Positions 45,948 to 55,421 of a stretch of DNA of 64,000 nt are shown piece after piece. The notes beneath the pieces are model-generated. The model did no database searches. It was given only the letters and a program-made list of their open reading frames with translations, and had not been told where the DNA came from. The position numbers were made by a program, and so were the translations under genes. Every line of letters begins with the position of its first letter. Position 1 is the stretch's first letter. The DNA comes from Aggregatilinea lenta (GTDB lineage Bacteria > Chloroflexota > Anaerolineae > Aggregatilineales > Aggregatilineaceae): NCBI RefSeq assembly GCF_003569045.1, contig NZ_BFCB01000002.1, positions 248,001 through 312,000 of the forward strand, written 5' to 3'.

Positions 45948-45976
45948 TTTACTTATACGTATAAGTTAAGTATAGT
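45948..45976 (+). promoter_or_regulatory. Candidate promoter of the alpha-galactosidase gene
   Basis: TTTACT (45948-45953), a 17-base spacer and TATAGT (45971-45976) are correctly spaced for a sigma-70-type promoter reading toward the gene starting at 46021. The LacI-type palindrome fills the spacer, which fits steric repression. Confidence 0.6.
45951..45966. promoter_or_regulatory. LacI-type operator
   Basis: ACTTATACGTATAAGT is a perfect 16-bp palindrome with the central CG typical of LacI/GalR operators. It lies 18 bases upstream of the LacI gene and between the -35 and -10 words of the divergent GH36 gene. Confidence 0.8.
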
Positions 45977-46020
45977 AGGACTGTGTTGTAGTTGTCAAGC
46001 ATTGTCAAAGGATTTGTGAG

Positions 46021-48129
46021 ATGCCTATTCATGCCTGTGAAAACAGTTGGATTCTTGAAACCCAACACACAGCGTATGTCTTCGGCGTGCATACCACCGG
46101 GCTGCTGGCGCATCGCTATTGGGGGGCAAAGCTGCCTTATCCCGGTGACTATCCCGGCGACCTGATCGAAGATAGGCTGGTTACCTCTTCGTACGTTTTG
46201 AAGGAGATTCCATTTAACGGCCTGGGTAACCTCGTGCCGCAGGAATATCCAACCGGCGCGGGGACTGAATACGTTGAACCATGCCTGAAGGTGTCATTCG
46301 CGGATGGCGTACGCGATCTCCGGCTCAAATTTGAACGTGCTGAAGTCGCTGACCCTGAACTCAGGATTCATTTGCGCGACGCGACCTATCCGTTGAGCGT
46401 GATCCTGCATTACCGCGTGTGGGAAGCGTTTGACCTGATCGAACGATGGGCCGTGATCGAGAACGCGGGCGATGCTCCAGTCGCATTGGAGCGCGTCCTA
46501 TCGGCGCAGTGGCATCTGCCTATCGGGGGACACTACCATCTGAACCACCTCAACGGGCGGTGGGCTAACGAGTTCCAACTGCGGCGCGAACCGTTGGTGC
46601 AGGGGGTGAAAGTCCTGGAAAGCCGCCGCATCACGACCAGCCATCACCATAATCCCTGGTTCGGCATCGACCGGGGAAGCGCCGACGAGGAACGCGGCGA
46701 CGTGTGGTTCGGCGTGCTGGCGTGGAGCGGCAACTGGAAAATGGCCGCCGAAGTCACCGACTTTTCCTCCACGCGCGTGAGTATCGGCCTTAACGACTGG
46801 GATTTCCGCTGGTCACTGGAGCCGGAGCAGTCGTTCACGACGCCCAGCAGTATCGCCGGATACACGGAGCAGGGGTTCGGCGCGGCCAGCCGTCACCTGC
46901 ACGATTTCATCCGGGAAACCGTCGTGCCGCACGGCGACGCTCTGCACAAGGTCCTGTTCAACTCGTGGGAAACGACGCTCTTCGATGTTGCCGAATCCTC
47001 CCAGGCTCAGTTTGCCGAGATTGCTGCCGCGATGGGAATTGAGCTGTTCGTAATGGATGACGGTTGGTTTCACGGGCGCAAAGACGATTACGCCGGGTTG
47101 GGTGACTGGTGGCCGGATGCGGCCAAATTCCCCAACGGCCTCGGACCGTTGATCGAACGTGTCAACCAGCTTGGCATGGATTTCGGACTCTGGATTGAAC
47201 CGGAGATGGTCAACCCGGACAGCGAGCTTTACCGCCAGCATCCCGACTGGGTGATTCACTTCCCGACCCGCTCGCGTACCGAAGGCCGTCACCAGCTCAT
47301 TCTGAATCTAGCAAAACCAGACGTTCAGGACTATCTCATCGAGAAAATCGATATACTGCTGTCTGAAAGTAACATCACGTTTATCAAGTGGGACATGAAC
47401 CGGAACGTCAGCGAACCCGGCTGGCCGGATGCGCCGGGCGAGCCACGCGAGCTTTGGGTGCGCTACGTCCAGGGTGTGTATCGTGTTTGGGAGACGCTGC
47501 GCCAGCGGCATCCGCACGTGACCTGGCAAAGCTGCTCCGGCGGCGGCGGGCGCGCCGACCTGGGAATTCTGCGCTTTGCGGATCAGGTCTGGGTGAGCGA
47601 CAACACTATCCCCACCTCCCGATTGGCGATTCAGGGGGGCTTTTCACAGGTTTTCCCAGCGTCCACGATGGAAGCCTGGGTGACAGACATGGGCGAAGAA
47701 TTCTTGCCGCTCGAATTTCGCTTTCATTCCAGCATGTGCGGAGTGTTAGGCGTTGGGGCCAACCTGCGCCAATGGGGAGAAAAAGAGATCGCCGAGGCGA
47801 AAACGTGGATCGCGCTCTATAAAGAAATCCGTCCAATCATTCAACAAGGTGATTTGTATCGGCTTGGCTCGCCGTTTACGGACGAGTTTATCGGGGTGCA
47901 GTACGTGAGCAAGGATCAGACGTCTGGTGTTTTGTTTGCGTTTCTGTTGCACCGGCTGGACCCGGCAGCGCCTCTAATTTTGTATCCCAGGGGTCTTGTA
48001 CCGGATCGCCTCTACACCATCGAGGGGTATTCCGGTGCGCGTTCCGGCGCAGCCTGGATGAAAACCGGCGTGGTGGTTCAGCTCCCTAATTTCGGCAGCA
48101 CTGTTCGCCGAATTTGGAGCGAAAAATAG
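46021..48129 (+). CDS. Alpha-galactosidase, glycoside hydrolase family 36
   Basis: A 702-residue GH36 enzyme, the usual length. An N-terminal beta-sandwich (about 1-320) precedes the TIM barrel. Visible motifs are MDDGWF (about 345-350), GLWIEPEMVNPDS, the nucleophile Asp458 in KWDMNR, the substrate-binding SCSGGGGRAD and the acid/base Asp527 in WVSDNT. No signal peptide is seen, so it acts in the cytoplasm on imported alpha-galactosides, releasing galactose. AAAGGA precedes the ATG. It is divergent from the LacI/ABC importer set and shares its operator. Confidence 0.96.
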   Translation: MPIHACENSWILETQHTAYVFGVHTTGLLAHRYWGAKLPYPGDYPGDLIEDRLVTSSYVLKEIPFNGLGNLVPQEYPTGAGTEYVEPCLKVSFADGVRDLRLKFERAEVADPELRIHLRDATYPLSVILHYRVWEAFDLIERWAVIENAGDAPVALERVLSAQWHLPIGGHYHLNHLNGRWANEFQLRREPLVQGVKVLESRRITTSHHHNPWFGIDRGSADEERGDVWFGVLAWSGNWKMAAEVTDFSSTRVSIGLNDWDFRWSLEPEQSFTTPSSIAGYTEQGFGAASRHLHDFIRETVVPHGDALHKVLFNSWETTLFDVAESSQAQFAEIAAAMGIELFVMDDGWFHGRKDDYAGLGDWWPDAAKFPNGLGPLIERVNQLGMDFGLWIEPEMVNPDSELYRQHPDWVIHFPTRSRTEGRHQLILNLAKPDVQDYLIEKIDILLSESNITFIKWDMNRNVSEPGWPDAPGEPRELWVRYVQGVYRVWETLRQRHPHVTWQSCSGGGGRADLGILRFADQVWVSDNTIPTSRLAIQGGFSQVFPASTMEAWVTDMGEEFLPLEFRFHSSMCGVLGVGANLRQWGEKEIAEAKTWIALYKEIRPIIQQGDLYRLGSPFTDEFIGVQYVSKDQTSGVLFAFLLHRLDPAAPLILYPRGLVPDRLYTIEGYSGARSGAAWMKTGVVVQLPNFGSTVRRIWSEK

Positions 48130-48623
48130 TGTGGGGTGCTTGCGAGAGCTCGTTGTCTCAAAATATTCATGCACTCCAGAGTTGAGGCGAGAAACAGCCC
48201 GATCTAGCTTGTAAAATGGAGCGTTTGATTTACCTGTGATGGTTACTTAACGTATCCGGCGTGTTTTTCCCTCAAGCAACTCTGCAGTAGTCATGATGGA
48301 GACCCCCGTACGGCATGCGTGTGAACCCGACACCCATTCACGCGCCGAAAGCGAATGCTTTCATGGAACGCTGGATTCGATCTGTACGCGACGAGTGCCT
48401 GGACAAGGTACCGCAGGTCCTCATCAGGACCTTGAACAACGAATTCCTGTTCCAAAGAGGATCCATGGAAACTTTGGACCCGTGCGGTGTCGCTCGGTGT
48501 TGGGTGGGATCATCCACGACCACTACCGCGACGCCGTGTGAGGGAAGAAATCGACTATTGCCTGATTTTTCGGGATAACGCCCCCACAATGGTCCCTACG
48601 ATGCGCGACTCAATTACAGTACC
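48130..48623. other. Intergenic region with transposase debris
   Basis: 494 bases between the GH36 gene and the minus-strand alcohol dehydrogenase. It contains a transposase remnant near 48,300-48,440 and no other recognisable gene. No intact inverted repeats were found. Confidence 0.5.
48300..48440 (+). pseudogene. Transposase fragment (integrase core, DDE type)
   Basis: The frame encodes TPIHAPKANAFMERWIRSVR and then DECLDKV, the C-terminal catalytic block of rve-type transposases (the Glu in the ERW segment is the last acid of the DDE triad). After DKV the match is lost and the following codons show no family pattern. Everything N-terminal to this block is missing, so it is a dead relic. 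Confidence 0.75.
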
Positions 48624-49667
48624 TTAGAAACGGTCCATGACCTGGATACCGGTCGTCCCAAAGGTGGTCATGCTTGATAAAATCTCCGGCACGTCACTCA
48701 GGGCCACCCGTTTCGTCAGCAGCCGAGAGGGATCAAGAACGCCATGTTCAATCAGGCGCAGCATCTCAGGATAGGCGTGGGCCTGTAAGCCATGACTGCC
48801 GTAGATTTCCAGTTCCCACCCGATGACGCGTCCCATAGGTATTGACGGATCGGCATCATCGCCGGCCAATAACCCCATTTGGACATGGCGTCCCCGGCGG
48901 CGTAATCCCAAAATCGAGTTGCGGGCCGTCGTGGCGCTGCCTAAAGCATCCAGCGACACATGCGCGCCGCCGCGAGTCAAGTCCTGAATCGCCCGGGCAA
49001 CATCTGGCACGTCACGCGCGTCAATGGCATAAGCCGCGCCAAGCGATTTGGCCAGATCAAGGGCTTCAGCCTTGACGTCAACCGCGATCAATTGAGCACC
49101 TAGAGAGGCGGCAATTATGATCGCGGAGAGTCCGACCCCACCGCAGCCGTGTACGGCTACCCATTCGCCCGGTCTGACGCGTCCCTGGACAATCACCCCC
49201 CGAAAGGCCGTCGCGAAGCGGCAGCCCAGGCTCGCCACACTGGCATAATCAAGCTCCTCCGGGATCTGCACCAGATTTGTATCCGCATAAGGCAGCGCCA
49301 CATACTCTGCGAAGGACCCCCAACCCGTAAACCCCGGTTGATACTGATGCGCGCAAACCTGATGATCGCCTTTCGAGCAGTTCTCGCACCGACCGCAGCC
49401 CAGCACAAAGGGCACGGTAACCCGACTGCCTACCTTCCAACGCCGAACATCTTTCCCCACCGCAACGACCTCGCCCGCCAGTTCATGACCGGGGATATGA
49501 GGAAGCACCTTGATATCCGCATCGTGCCCCTGCCATCCATGCCAATCACTGCGACAAATGCCATTGGCTCGTACGGCAATGACAACGCCATCAGGCGATG
49601 GACTGGGATCAGGTACTGTTTCTACGGTAAGAGGCCCGCGAAAAGCTTCATATACAACCGCTCGCAT
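48624..49667 (-). CDS. Zinc-dependent alcohol dehydrogenase (MDR family)
   Basis: A 347-residue medium-chain dehydrogenase. Catalytic zinc ligands are Cys38 (GICRSDWH) and His61-Glu62 (GHE). Structural zinc cysteines are Cys91, Cys94, Cys97 and Cys105. The Rossmann motif GCGGVGLS is near 174-181. It oxidises or reduces an alcohol or sugar with NAD(P). It is the third gene of a minus-strand operon with a second dehydrogenase and an IlvD-type dehydratase, so a sugar or polyol substrate is possible. Confidence 0.93.
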   Translation of the reverse strand: MRAVVYEAFRGPLTVETVPDPSPSPDGVVIAVRANGICRSDWHGWQGHDADIKVLPHIPGHELAGEVVAVGKDVRRWKVGSRVTVPFVLGCGRCENCSKGDHQVCAHQYQPGFTGWGSFAEYVALPYADTNLVQIPEELDYASVASLGCRFATAFRGVIVQGRVRPGEWVAVHGCGGVGLSAIIIAASLGAQLIAVDVKAEALDLAKSLGAAYAIDARDVPDVARAIQDLTRGGAHVSLDALGSATTARNSILGLRRRGRHVQMGLLAGDDADPSIPMGRVIGWELEIYGSHGLQAHAYPEMLRLIEHGVLDPSRLLTKRVALSDVPEILSSMTTFGTTGIQVMDRF

Positions 49668-49698
49668 TATGTTTTTTACCTTTCAGTCCGCTATTCAT

Positions 49699-51390
49699 CT
49701 AAAGACTCGTTATCGCACCATCGTCGGCTTGTTGGACTAAACGCGCATACTTTGCCAGCACCCCCGATGGATAATTCGGCTGCGGCGCGATCCATGCCGC
49801 CCGACGCTGTGCCAATTCAATGTCATCAACCAGTAAGCTGATCCGCCGTTGGCTGACATCAACCTCGATTTCGTCGTCTTCCTCGATCAAGGCGAGGGGA
49901 CCACCAATCATCGCTTCGGGCGCGACGTGCCCGATCATCAGGCCGCGTGTGCCGCCAGAGAAGCGCCCATCGGTGATGAGAATCACATCCGGTCCAAGCC
50001 CTTGTCCCACCAGCGCGGCGGTTGTCTGGAGCATTTCGCGCATTCCCGGGCCGCCAACGGGTCCTTCATAACGAATAATCACCACGTCACCCTTTTTAAT
50101 TTCGCGGTTTTGCACGGCCTCAAACGCGGATTCTTCGCTGTCAAATACCCGTGCCGGACCACGATGGTATTGTGCTTCATCACCTTTCAGCTTGACAACG
50201 GCTCCACGCGGGGCCAGATTGCCTTTCAATATGACCAGACCACCCGAATCCTTGATCGGATTATCCAACGGTCGCACGACCTGCTGACCGGGCGTCTCCT
50301 GGGCGGTGGCGACAGCTTCGGCGAGCGTCTGTCCGGTGACGGTCAGCGTATTGCCATTGAGGTATCCACCCGCCAACATCCGTTGGGCGAGCAACGCAAC
50401 GCCACCAGCTCTGTACAAATCGAGCGCCACATATTTTCCAGTGGGGCGCATATCCGCGATGATAGGCGTGCGCTTGCTGATCGATTCGATCTCGTCAATC
50501 GTGAAATCGATACCGGCTTCGCGTGCGAACGCCAGCGTGTGCAGCACGGCATTTGTGCTTCCTCCCGTCGCCGCTGCTGATGCAATGCCATTTTCGAGCG
50601 CCGTTTTGGTAATAACCTTGGATGGGCGTATATCGTTCTCAATCACCCGGAGCATCAACTCGCCGGCTCGTTCCGCGACCTCGAGCTTAGCCTCGTCCTC
50701 GGCGGGAACATCCGCCATACCCATCGGGCAGATGCCGATGATCTGCGCGATGGTCGCCATCGTGTTGGCGGTGAACTGGCCGCCGCACGCTCCTGGCCCT
50801 GGACACGCTGCATTTTCAATCGCGTACAGCTCTTCCTCGGTGATCTGCCCGGTCTGGTATTTGCCGATAGCCTCATAGACCGATACGATATCGATGGGTT
50901 CGCCCTGGTAACTACCGGGATAGATGGTTCCGCCGTACAGCATCATCGACGGAATATCCAGCCGCAGCAGCGCCATGATCGCGCCGGGAATAGTTTTGTC
51001 GCAGGCCGAAAGAGCAATCACGCCGTCGAAATAATTGGCGCGCGCCACCAGTTCGATACCATCTGCGATTATCTCGCGGCTGACCAGGGATGCTTTCATC
51101 CCCTGAGTTCCCATGGTGATCCCGTCGCTGATACTGATCGAATTGAACTCTAGCGGCGTTCCGCCCGCTCGCTTGATGCCTTCCTTGATTTTTGCTGAAA
51201 GAAGCCGCAGATGAATATTGCACGGCCCGATCTCTGTCCAGGTGTTGGCGACAGCGATGAGGGGTTTGGAGAGGTCCTCATCGGTCAAGCCGATAGCTTT
51301 GAGCATTGCGCGCGCGCCTGCGCGGTCACTGCCGGCTAACAACGTGCGACTGTTGGCATTTAAGGCATAAGTTTGATCTGCAACTGCCAT
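49699..51390 (-). CDS. ilvD: Dihydroxy-acid dehydratase (IlvD/Edd family)
   Basis: A 563-residue IlvD-family dehydratase. Cluster cysteines are Cys57 (GPCN), Cys130 (ACDKTIPG) and Cys202 (GACGG), the set expected for a [2Fe-2S] dihydroxy-acid dehydratase. [19 protein letters not shown] is characteristic. The textbook role is in branched-chain amino acid synthesis, but here it lies between two sugar/polyol-type dehydrogenases with a lactonase nearby. A sugar-acid dehydratase role is a reasonable alternative. AGGAGA precedes the ATG. No other ilv or leu gene is present. Confidence 0.88.
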   Translation of the reverse strand: MAVADQTYALNANSRTLLAGSDRAGARAMLKAIGLTDEDLSKPLIAVANTWTEIGPCNIHLRLLSAKIKEGIKRAGGTPLEFNSISISDGITMGTQGMKASLVSREIIADGIELVARANYFDGVIALSACDKTIPGAIMALLRLDIPSMMLYGGTIYPGSYQGEPIDIVSVYEAIGKYQTGQITEEELYAIENAACPGPGACGGQFTANTMATIAQIIGICPMGMADVPAEDEAKLEVAERAGELMLRVIENDIRPSKVITKTALENGIASAAATGGSTNAVLHTLAFAREAGIDFTIDEIESISKRTPIIADMRPTGKYVALDLYRAGGVALLAQRMLAGGYLNGNTLTVTGQTLAEAVATAQETPGQQVVRPLDNPIKDSGGLVILKGNLAPRGAVVKLKGDEAQYHRGPARVFDSEESAFEAVQNREIKKGDVVIIRYEGPVGGPGMREMLQTTAALVGQGLGPDVILITDGRFSGGTRGLMIGHVAPEAMIGGPLALIEEDDEIEVDVSQRRISLLVDDIELAQRRAAWIAPQPNYPSGVLAKYARLVQQADDGAITSL

Positions 51391-51451
51391 TGATTAATTC
51401 TCCTGGTGTAACCTACCTGCCCGGTTTGAATGAAGCTCTTTCTGCATGCTG

Positions 51452-52513
51452 TCAATCATTGGGCTTTACAAGAATTTTGAGCGTGTCCAGCGGGTGATTC
51501 TTCAGATGAAGCAAGCCATCTTCTATAAGCCGATCAAGCGGAATGCGATGTGTGATCAGTTTTTCAGCATCAATGCGCCCTTCAGCCAGCAATTGCAGCG
51601 CTGTATAGAAGTCTTCATCATACACATGACTCATAGAGCCAATCACTTCTTTTTCAGTGACTACAACATTGAAAAAATTGATCGTTGATTTATGACCTGG
51701 AATACCAAGAAGTACTATACGGCCTGCTTTCCGCGCGGCGTCAATCGTCATGGGCGTGACTTCAGGCACGCCACAGGCTTCTAAGACGACATCTGGCCCG
51801 ATCCGAGTCAATTTCCGCAACTCGTCGACTGCATCGGTGGTTCGGGGATCAATAACCCCAGTAGCGCCGAGCTGCATGGCAAGCTCACGGCGTCGGGCAA
51901 CCGGCTCGACGACATAGACGGCACTCGCGCCAGCACTCAGGGCAATTTGAAGACAAAACAACCCAATGGTTCCTCCGCCAAATATGGCCGCAGTCTCACC
52001 GATTCGGAGACGACTCTTGCGGACAGCGCGTACCGCAACGGACAGCGGCTCAGCAAGAGCTGCATATTCTGGAGACAGCGATTCGGGGAGCTCAATGCAC
52101 ATCGAAATGGGGACTTTGCAGTATTCAGCCAATCCACCGTGACCCATCAACCCCAAGAGCGCCAGGTTATCACACAAAGTAAGTTCATGCCGTTTGCAGT
52201 AATAACATTCGCCGCAGGGGATGAGCGTGTCAGGGGCCAAATACGTTCCGGGTTTGAAGGGTACGTCTCGCCCAACCTCGACCACTTCACCGGCGAATTC
52301 ATGACCTAAGATCAACGGGGCTTGCTGGCCAGTTAGAGGGTTCGGCTTATCTACTGGAATGAAGATGGGCCCGCTAACGAATTCTTCAAGGTCGGTTCCA
52401 CAAATGCCACAACTCGTAACTTTCAGGATTACTTCGCCAGGACCGGGCGGGCCAGGATCAGGTACCGTTTCAATCCGAATGTCGTTACGTGCATGCCACA
52501 TTGCCGCTTTCAT
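51452..52513 (-). CDS. Zinc-dependent dehydrogenase (butanediol/sorbitol dehydrogenase-like)
   Basis: A 353-residue MDR enzyme. The catalytic zinc site is Cys38 (GICGTD) and His71-Glu72 (GHE). Structural zinc cysteines are Cys100, Cys103, Cys106 and Cys114. The insert SGPIFIPVDKPNPLTGQQAP matches the (R,R)-butanediol dehydrogenase subgroup, though many sugar and polyol dehydrogenases look alike. It has an excellent GAGGAGG ribosome site and is the first gene of the three-gene minus-strand operon. Confidence 0.92.
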   Translation of the reverse strand: MKAAMWHARNDIRIETVPDPGPPGPGEVILKVTSCGICGTDLEEFVSGPIFIPVDKPNPLTGQQAPLILGHEFAGEVVEVGRDVPFKPGTYLAPDTLIPCGECYYCKRHELTLCDNLALLGLMGHGGLAEYCKVPISMCIELPESLSPEYAALAEPLSVAVRAVRKSRLRIGETAAIFGGGTIGLFCLQIALSAGASAVYVVEPVARRRELAMQLGATGVIDPRTTDAVDELRKLTRIGPDVVLEACGVPEVTPMTIDAARKAGRIVLLGIPGHKSTINFFNVVVTEKEVIGSMSHVYDEDFYTALQLLAEGRIDAEKLITHRIPLDRLIEDGLLHLKNHPLDTLKILVKPND

Positions 52514-52983
52514 ATCTGCCTCCTCAATATAAATCCCCAGTATTTCGTGTCACACAAGCAGCCCAACGGAACAACAGATGTGCATCTCAGCAAAAGCATA
52601 TCTGAGGATGATGCATCTACTTAGGCTTCGCCATGAAATACATTACCTCATCCCCCACAACCCCTTCCCTTGGGGAAGGGGAGCAGAAAACCCGGTTTGG
52701 GGCAGTTATTTACTTGGGACAGCCTTAACTGCGAAGAAATGGCAACGAGAGTAGACTAAGAAGCCAGTAGAACGAATTGATGACGGCTCTGCAGAATGAG
52801 CTATGTTGGCAGATATGCAGAAGCTGCATGTAATCATCGGCAACTCAAAGGAAAGATAGCACAGCTCATCGGCGAGAGCAAGACGCAGCAAACCAGACTG
52901 AGATTGGTAGGCTGCGCCGGCTTGCACGATCTGGAATCGCGCTAAATCGTTCCATTTATGTGGCGGACAAAGGAGAGCATTCG
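52514..52983. other. Divergent intergenic region with a small GC-rich palindrome
   Basis: 470 bases between the dehydrogenase operon (minus) and the SMP-30 gene (plus). Apart from the 9-bp-stem palindrome at 52661-52681 no gene or RNA feature was seen. It should carry both promoters. Confidence 0.5.
52661..52681. repeat. Palindromic element, possible dispersed repeat
   Basis: CCCCTTCCC-TTG-GGGAAGGGG, a 9-bp stem with a three-base loop, flanked by CCCCCACAA and GAGCAGAAAACCC. Short C/G-rich palindromes of this kind often recur between genes in bacterial genomes. Only one copy is visible here. Confidence 0.45.
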
Positions 52984-53883
52984 ATGGCAGGACACGTTGA
53001 ACTGGCCTTGGACGCGCAGGCTGTACTTGGCGAAGGGCCATTGTGGGATGAACGAGAAAAATGTTTATACTGGGTTGATATTGTGAGCCAGGCTCTTCAT
53101 GTCTACAACCCTGCCTCAGGGGAAAACAAAACATCCCATGTTGGGCAAATGGTCAGCACGGTTGTTCTTAGCGAGACTGGCAGTGTATTACTCGCCGTAC
53201 AGAATGGTCTTGCATGGTTTGATCTGGTCTCAGGAAAACTTGATATCATCGTTGATCCCGAATCCGACAAGCCAGGCAACCGTTTCAATGACGGGAAATG
53301 CGATCCAGGGGGTCGGTTTTGGGCCGGAACGATGGATGTGTCCGCCTCCCTACCCCGTAAAGGCAGTTTATACCGTCTTGATCCCGACATGAGCGTTCAC
53401 ACCATGCTGACCGATATCTCCATATCGAATGGTATTGTGTGGACAGCCGATCACAAGACGATGTATTTCAACGATTCGATCCCCGGTACGGTGACCGCGT
53501 TCGATTTCGACAACGCGACGGGCGACATCAGCAATCCTCGCATCGTGATTCAGGTTCCTGAAAACATGGGGATGCCGGATGGCATGGCCATTGACAGTGA
53601 GGGGATGCTGTGGATAGCGCATTTCTACGGCGGGGCTGTGCATCGTTGGAATCCAGACACGGGCAAAGTGCTTGAAACCATCAAACTGCCCGCCTCCAAC
53701 CCGACCGCGTGTGCCTTTGCCGGGGATAATCTGGACGAATTGTATATCACGACCGCGCGCGATTCATTGAGCGCTGAACAACTCAAACAAGAGCCACATT
53801 CAGGTGGCTTGTTCCACGTGAAGACGGGAGTCGTCGGCACGGTTACCCACCGCTTTAAGGGCCAGCAAGCCAGTCGATCATAA
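52984..53883 (+). CDS. SMP-30/gluconolactonase-family protein
   Basis: A 299-residue six-bladed beta-propeller lactonase. Metal and active-site features are Glu17 (GEGPLW), NDGKCDPGGRFWAGTMD (about 105) and PDGMAIDSEG (about 200). Such enzymes open sugar lactones to sugar acids using a divalent metal. Start set at the ATG behind AAAGGAGAG; an in-frame GTG lies eight codons earlier. It is followed by an aminotransferase and faces the dehydrogenase-dehydratase operon, which fits an oxidative sugar pathway (sugar, lactone, acid, 2-keto-3-deoxy acid). Confidence 0.92.
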   Translation: MAGHVELALDAQAVLGEGPLWDEREKCLYWVDIVSQALHVYNPASGENKTSHVGQMVSTVVLSETGSVLLAVQNGLAWFDLVSGKLDIIVDPESDKPGNRFNDGKCDPGGRFWAGTMDVSASLPRKGSLYRLDPDMSVHTMLTDISISNGIVWTADHKTMYFNDSIPGTVTAFDFDNATGDISNPRIVIQVPENMGMPDGMAIDSEGMLWIAHFYGGAVHRWNPDTGKVLETIKLPASNPTACAFAGDNLDELYITTARDSLSAEQLKQEPHSGGLFHVKTGVVGTVTHRFKGQQASRS

Positions 53884-53930
53884 ATATCGCTATTTTGTAC
53901 GTTGCAGTCATTTCTTAGGAGTCTACCCCC

Positions 53931-55034
53931 TTGACAAACAAACTTATGATCCCCGGTCCGGTGATGCTTGAAGATGACGTTTTGTTCCAGATGGGGCAGC
54001 AGGTGCAGCCACATTACGGCCCTCAATGGACGGCGATTTTCAATGAAACGATTGATTTGCTCAAACTGGTTTTTGAAACGAAGGGCGATGTTCACATTCT
54101 TGTCGGCTCGGGGACTGCCGGGGTAGACGCGTCTATTGCCAGCCTGACAGCACCGGGCGAGACCATTGTGGTAGGTGTCAATGGACACTTTGGACACCGG
54201 TTGGTCGAGATAGGCCAGGCCTACGGGCTGAATGTAATTTCCGTGGAAGCTCCACTTGGGAAACCACTCAAAGCGGCTGATTTTGATAGGGCGCTCACCC
54301 AACACGCTAACGCAGCCGCCGTCGCCGTCGTTCATTTGGAAACTTCGACGACGGTGTTGAATCCTGTCGAAGACATTGCCAACGTATCCCGCCGTCATGA
54401 TGTGCCGGTGATTGTCGATGCGGTCTCTTCGTTGGGGGGTGTTCCCCTGGCGATGGATGACTGGGGTATTGATCTCTGCGCGAGCGCCTCGCAGAAATGC
54501 CTGGGAGCACCGGCTGGTCTTGCGCAAGTCGCCATCAGTCAAAGAGCCTGGGACATTATGGCATCAAAGCCTCAAAGAAATCACGGGTGGTATCTCAACC
54601 TGCAAGTCTGGCAACAACACGCCATAAAATGGAGTGATTGGCACCCCTACCCAATAACGATGCCCACTAACACCGTGCTTGCCCTCAGAACAAGCCTCCA
54701 AAGCTTGTTAGCAGAGGGCGTCACAAATCGTATACAACACTATTCAGACCTGGCGAACCGCCTCCGCAGTGGAATTCGAGATCTTGGTCTGAGGCTTTTT
54801 GCTTCCGAAGATTGTCTGGCGCCGGTTCTGACGGGAGTGATCAGTCCAGACGGGATCCCTAGCAGCGACATTGTAGGTTATTTGCTCAATGAACACGGTA
54901 TTAAGATTTCTGGCGGATTCGGAGATGAGATGAAGGAACGTATCTTCCGTGTGGGCCATATGGGGCCAACGCTCACCGAGTCAGATATTGATGCTGTTCT
55001 GAATGGTGTGGAAGCGTTTCTGAAGAGTAAATGA
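53931..55034 (+). CDS. Class V aminotransferase (serine-pyruvate / alanine-glyoxylate type)
   Basis: 367 residues, fold-type I PLP enzyme. The N-terminus reads MIPGPVMLEDDV as in alanine-glyoxylate transaminases. Asp163 (VDAVSSLGG) holds the cofactor ring and Lys189 (SASQKCLGAPAGL) forms the Schiff base. Translation seems to begin at TTG 53931, with AGGAG nine bases upstream; ATG 53946 is an alternative but has poorer spacing. It follows the SMP-30 gene by 47 bases. The substrate may be glyoxylate or pyruvate with an amino acid; its link to sugar oxidation is unclear. Confidence 0.9.
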   Translation: MTNKLMIPGPVMLEDDVLFQMGQQVQPHYGPQWTAIFNETIDLLKLVFETKGDVHILVGSGTAGVDASIASLTAPGETIVVGVNGHFGHRLVEIGQAYGLNVISVEAPLGKPLKAADFDRALTQHANAAAVAVVHLETSTTVLNPVEDIANVSRRHDVPVIVDAVSSLGGVPLAMDDWGIDLCASASQKCLGAPAGLAQVAISQRAWDIMASKPQRNHGWYLNLQVWQQHAIKWSDWHPYPITMPTNTVLALRTSLQSLLAEGVTNRIQHYSDLANRLRSGIRDLGLRLFASEDCLAPVLTGVISPDGIPSSDIVGYLLNEHGIKISGGFGDEMKERIFRVGHMGPTLTESDIDAVLNGVEAFLKSK

Positions 55035-55145
55035 GTGGTCGATACCCGATACGCGTTGGCAAAACAGGCACATGGTAGCGACCTGCCCCCCAAAACCTGA
55101 TCCAGTTTGTATGTTTTAGGATTGGACAACTAAGGAGGCAGGGAA

Positions 55146-55421
55146 ATGCCACGTAAGCGTTACGCATCCGACGAGATCATCCACAAGTTACGCGAGGCTG
55201 AGGTGTTGCTCAGCCAGGGTCAGACGGTGCAAGAAGCGGTCCGTCAACTCGGGATTGCCGAGCAGACGTACTACCGCTGGCGCAAAGATTATGGTGGGCT
55301 GGACAAAAGCCAGGCAGCACGACTGAAAGAGCTGGAACGCGAGCATCTCAGGCTGAAACAGCTGGTGGCGGAGCTATCGCTGGACAAGTCGATTTTGGAG
55401 GAAGCGCTGTCAAAAAAGTAG
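55146..55421 (+). CDS. IS3-family transposase OrfA
   Basis: A 91-residue OrfA. It has an HTH (LREAEVLLSQGQTVQEAVRQ, then LGIAEQTYYRWRKDYGG) followed by a leucine-zipper-like helix (LKELEREHLRLKQLVAELSLD) used for dimerisation. GGAGG precedes the ATG. The frame is intact, but its partner orfB is broken. Confidence 0.93.
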   Translation: MPRKRYASDEIIHKLREAEVLLSQGQTVQEAVRQLGIAEQTYYRWRKDYGGLDKSQAARLKELEREHLRLKQLVAELSLDKSILEEALSKK

